Origin: Nakamurella flavida
GTDB lineage: Bacteria; Actinomycetota; Actinomycetes; Mycobacteriales; Nakamurellaceae
DNA length: 64,000 bases
Direction of reading: 5' to 3'
Assembly (NCBI RefSeq): GCF_030811475.1
Contig: NZ_JAUSQV010000001.1
Coordinates: 2,677,001-2,741,000, forward strand
The translations under genes were made by a program, and so were the position numbers. Under the pieces are notes generated by a model, which was not told where the DNA came from, searched no databases, and worked only from the letters and a program-made list of their open reading frames with translations. Positions 61,939-64,000 of this stretch are shown piece by piece. Numbering within the stretch: position 1 is the stretch's first letter; each line of letters starts with the position of its first letter.

Positions 61939-62657
61939 CCGGCGACCCCGCCGGTCGGATCACGGCGGCCACGGCCGACGGGCCCCCGTTCCACGGTGTC
62001 GTCTTCGACATGGACGGCATCGTCGGGGACACCGAGCACCTGTGGGACCTGAGTTGGGCGGCGTACGCGCAGGCGCACCACACCCCGTGGCAGCACGAGG
62101 ATTCCGTGGACACGATGGGCATGAGCGTCCCGGAGTGGTCGGCGCGCCTGGTGGAGCGCACCGGGAGCGGGGAGACCGCCGAGCAGGCCGCGGACTTCTG
62201 CGTGCAGTACATCGTGGGCCGGGTGCGGGCGGGGGAGGCGGGCCTGATGCCCGGTGGGCCGGAATTGGTCCGCTTCGCGGCATCCCGGGTACCGATCGCG
62301 CTGGCCACCTCCTCGGCCCGGCCCATCATCGAGGTGCTGCTGGCCGACGGCGGGCTGGACCGGCTCTTCGGTGCCGTGGTGACCAGCGCCGAGGTCCCGC
62401 GCGGAAAGCCCAGTCCCGACGTGTATCTCGAGGCGGCCCGGCAGATCGGGCTGAGCGGGCGCGCCGGTATCGGCATCGAGGACTCCGGCAACGGCATCCG
62501 CTCCGCGCACGGCGCCGGTCTGTACGTCATCGCCATCCCCAACCGGCAGTTCCCGCCGCGTCCCGAGGCGCTCGCGCTGGCCCACCACGTGGCGCAGGAT
62601 CACGCCGACGCGCTGGCCCATCTCACCGGGCTGCTGGCCGATCCCGCTGCGACCTGA
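61935..62657 (+). CDS. HAD-superfamily phosphatase (subfamily IA, beta-phosphoglucomutase-like)
   Basis: A 240-residue HAD hydrolase. Motif I is VVFDMDGIVGDTEH (nucleophile and acid/base Asp), motif II ALATSSAR, motif III the Lys in PRGKPSPDVYLEAA, and motif IV GIEDSGNGIRSA. The cap is the alpha-helical C1 type. It could dephosphorylate a sugar or polyol phosphate (as glycerol-3-phosphatases do) or be a phosphomutase. The GTG start overlaps the glpD stop. With a kinase and a histidine phosphatase in the same locus it may limit build-up of toxic phosphorylated intermediates; this is inference. Confidence 0.88.
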   Translation: MTGDPAGRITAATADGPPFHGVVFDMDGIVGDTEHLWDLSWAAYAQAHHTPWQHEDSVDTMGMSVPEWSARLVERTGSGETAEQAADFCVQYIVGRVRAGEAGLMPGGPELVRFAASRVPIALATSSARPIIEVLLADGGLDRLFGAVVTSAEVPRGKPSPDVYLEAARQIGLSGRAGIGIEDSGNGIRSAHGAGLYVIAIPNRQFPPRPEALALAHHVAQDHADALAHLTGLLADPAAT

Positions 62658-62794
62658 GCGGGCCGACCTGACCGGAGGGGCCCGACCTGTCCCGGTCCGG
62701 TCCGCCCCGGCCGGCCACATCCACAGGGCCACAGCCGTTCCGCACCGTGCTCCGTCCGGAGCCGGAACCGTTCCAGAGGTGGGAGGTGGGCGCC

Positions 62795-64000
62795 GTGGCC
62801 CACGAGGACCAGCCCGTGTACGTGGGCGTCGACGTCGGCACCTCGATGGCCAAGGCGGCCGCCTTCGACCGCACCGGCGCGATGCTCGCCGTCGCCTCCC
62901 GGCCGGTGCCGCTCCAGCACCCGGCCCCCGGGCAGGTCGAGCAGGACCCGGACGTCATCGTCGGCAGCGTGCGGGCCGTGCTGGCCGAGATCACCCGGGC
63001 GACCGGCGTGCGCCGGCCCGCCGTGGTCGCGCTCACCGGGCAGGGCGACGGGTGCTGGCTGTACGACGACCGGGGGGTGCCGGTGCGTACCGCGGTGTCC
63101 TGGATGGACGGCCGGGGCGCCGGGGTGCTGGGCGAGTGGACCGATCGCGGTGTCCCGGACGAGATCTTCGCCGAGAACGGCAATCTGCTCTTCCCGGGGG
63201 CATCGGCACCCATCCTGGCCTGGCTCGACCAGCACGAGCCGGCCGTGCTGGACGCTGCCACCACCGCCGGGAACGTCAAGGATCTACTGTTCCTCCGGAT
63301 GACCGGGGTCCGCGCCACCGACGCGACCGATGCCTCCCTGCCCTTCGGGTCGCTGACGCCGGCCGCGGACTACTCCGACCGGGTGCTCGAGCTGACCGGG
63401 CTGACCCACCGGCGGGACCTGCTGGCGCCGGTGGTCCGCCCCGTGCCCTCGGCCACCCTCACCGAGGCGGGCGCCGGGGCCACCGGCCTGGCGGCCGGGG
63501 TGCCGGTCACCGCCGGGCCGTACGACATCCCGGCCTGCGCCGTGGGTTCCGGGGTGGTCCGCCCCGGGGACGGCCTGCTGATCGCGGGCACCACGCTGGC
63601 CTGTTCGGTGCTCACCGATGCCTACGACCTGACCGGCCGGCACGCCGGGATGACGATCACCATGCCCGAGCCGGACCGCTGGCTGCGGGTGATGGCGGCG
63701 ATGGTCGGCACCGCCTGCTTGGACTGGGTGATGGCCACCCTGCTGGCCGGGTTCGACCAGTTGGAGTCCATCCTGGCCGAGAGTCCGCCCGGTGCGCGGG
63801 GTGTCGAGGTGCTGCCGTACTTCGCGCCGTCCGGCGAGCGGGCCCCGTTCGTCCATCCGGGGGCCACCGGGCAGTTCTCCGGCATCGACCTGACCACCAC
63901 CCGGGCCGACATCATCCGCGGGGTGTGCGAGGGGCTCGCGTACGCGGCGCGGGACTGCTTCAGCGCGGCCGACCTCACCGGGACGGTGTTCGTCTGCGGC
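62795..64000 (+). CDS. FGGY-family carbohydrate/polyol kinase (3' end outside window)
   Basis: The first 402 residues of an FGGY kinase; the frame is open to the last base. GTG 62795 follows GAGGTGGGAGGTGGG. The phosphate-1 motif VGVDVGTSMAKAAAFD is at residue ~10, followed by LTGQGDGCWLYDD, SWMDGRGAGV, GNVKDLLFLRMTG with RATDATDA, LIAGTTLACSVL (adenosine-side motif) and YFAPSGERAPF. The NVKD-x-x-F and GQGDGxW segments fit kinases of erythritol, threitol or L-xylulose more than GlpK-type glycerol kinase (no GTRE-like stretch seen), so the substrate may be a C4-C5 polyol. It is 137 nt after the HAD gene on the same strand. Confidence 0.88.
   Translation, partial: MAHEDQPVYVGVDVGTSMAKAAAFDRTGAMLAVASRPVPLQHPAPGQVEQDPDVIVGSVRAVLAEITRATGVRRPAVVALTGQGDGCWLYDDRGVPVRTAVSWMDGRGAGVLGEWTDRGVPDEIFAENGNLLFPGASAPILAWLDQHEPAVLDAATTAGNVKDLLFLRMTGVRATDATDASLPFGSLTPAADYSDRVLELTGLTHRRDLLAPVVRPVPSATLTEAGAGATGLAAGVPVTAGPYDIPACAVGSGVVRPGDGLLIAGTTLACSVLTDAYDLTGRHAGMTITMPEPDRWLRVMAAMVGTACLDWVMATLLAGFDQLESILAESPPGARGVEVLPYFAPSGERAPFVHPGATGQFSGIDLTTTRADIIRGVCEGLAYAARDCFSAADLTGTVFVCG

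Noticed and set aside
1-64000. tRNA, rRNA, insertion sequences or prophage genes
   Set aside because: No cloverleaf with GTTCRANYC arm, no rRNA-like stretch, no transposase/integrase and no long terminal inverted repeats were found by eye; a tRNAscan/ISfinder run would settle this.

Overview
The window is high-GC DNA (roughly 70% or more G+C) from an actinomycete, close to the chromosome replication origin. The evidence is gene order. A run of yidC, jag, rsmG, parA, parB, a GNAT protein, cwlM, trxA, trxB, a murJ-pseudokinase fusion, a DUF6049-type protein, a NUDIX hydrolase and pcnA matches the origin-proximal block of Mycobacterium and Streptomyces. A second block (MFS, YqgE/AlgH, SdpI-like protein, leuS, ino1, DUF5318, GT87, rpsF-ssb-rpsR-rplI) matches a second conserved actinobacterial set. 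The presence of ino1 (inositol for phosphatidylinositol and mycothiol) fits this. A Frankineae/Nakamurella-like lineage is plausible but not proven. oriC itself should lie just left of the window, beyond yidC.

Layout. 1-2273: end of yidC, jag, rsmG. 2274-6956: an unusually long stretch with no convincing gene; its right half carries six parS sites leading into parAB (6957-9109). 9164-12624: terminator, a D-Ala-D-Ala ligase-like gene, an aminotransferase and a GNAT gene. 12644-22972 (mostly minus strand): cwlM, the trxB-trxA pair, and the coupled NUDIX/DUF6049/murJ operon, all concerned with redox balance and peptidoglycan precursor export. 23147-27575: pcnA, an MFS exporter, AlgH and an SdpI-like protein. 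27653-30676: leuS behind a likely leader-peptide attenuator. 30828-37791: accessory genes, including a secreted FN3/propeller protein, a xylulokinase-SDR polyol operon and a lactonase-like gene. 37795-45472: ino1, DUF5318, an MFS transporter, an aldo/keto reductase, GT87 and the S6-SSB-S18-L9 operon, followed by a terminator and a tandem hairpin repeat. 45822-52005: regulators (DeoR, GAF/ANTAR-like, TetR with its MFS target) and small unknown genes.

52033-64000 is a divergent sugar/polyol-phosphate island. The minus-strand operon encodes a histidine phosphatase, a lipoprotein binding protein, two permeases, two separate ABC ATPases and a D-2-hydroxyacid dehydrogenase. The plus-strand operon encodes a GlpD-type FAD dehydrogenase, a HAD phosphatase and an FGGY kinase that runs off the window. 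Together they suggest import, phosphorylation and oxidation of glycerol or another small polyol; the substrate is not settled by sequence alone.

Recurring theme. Many genes start at an ATG or GTG lying 6-8 nt after a TANNNT -10 box with no Shine-Dalgarno sequence, the pattern of leaderless transcription. No tRNA, rRNA, CRISPR array, insertion sequence or prophage gene was seen.
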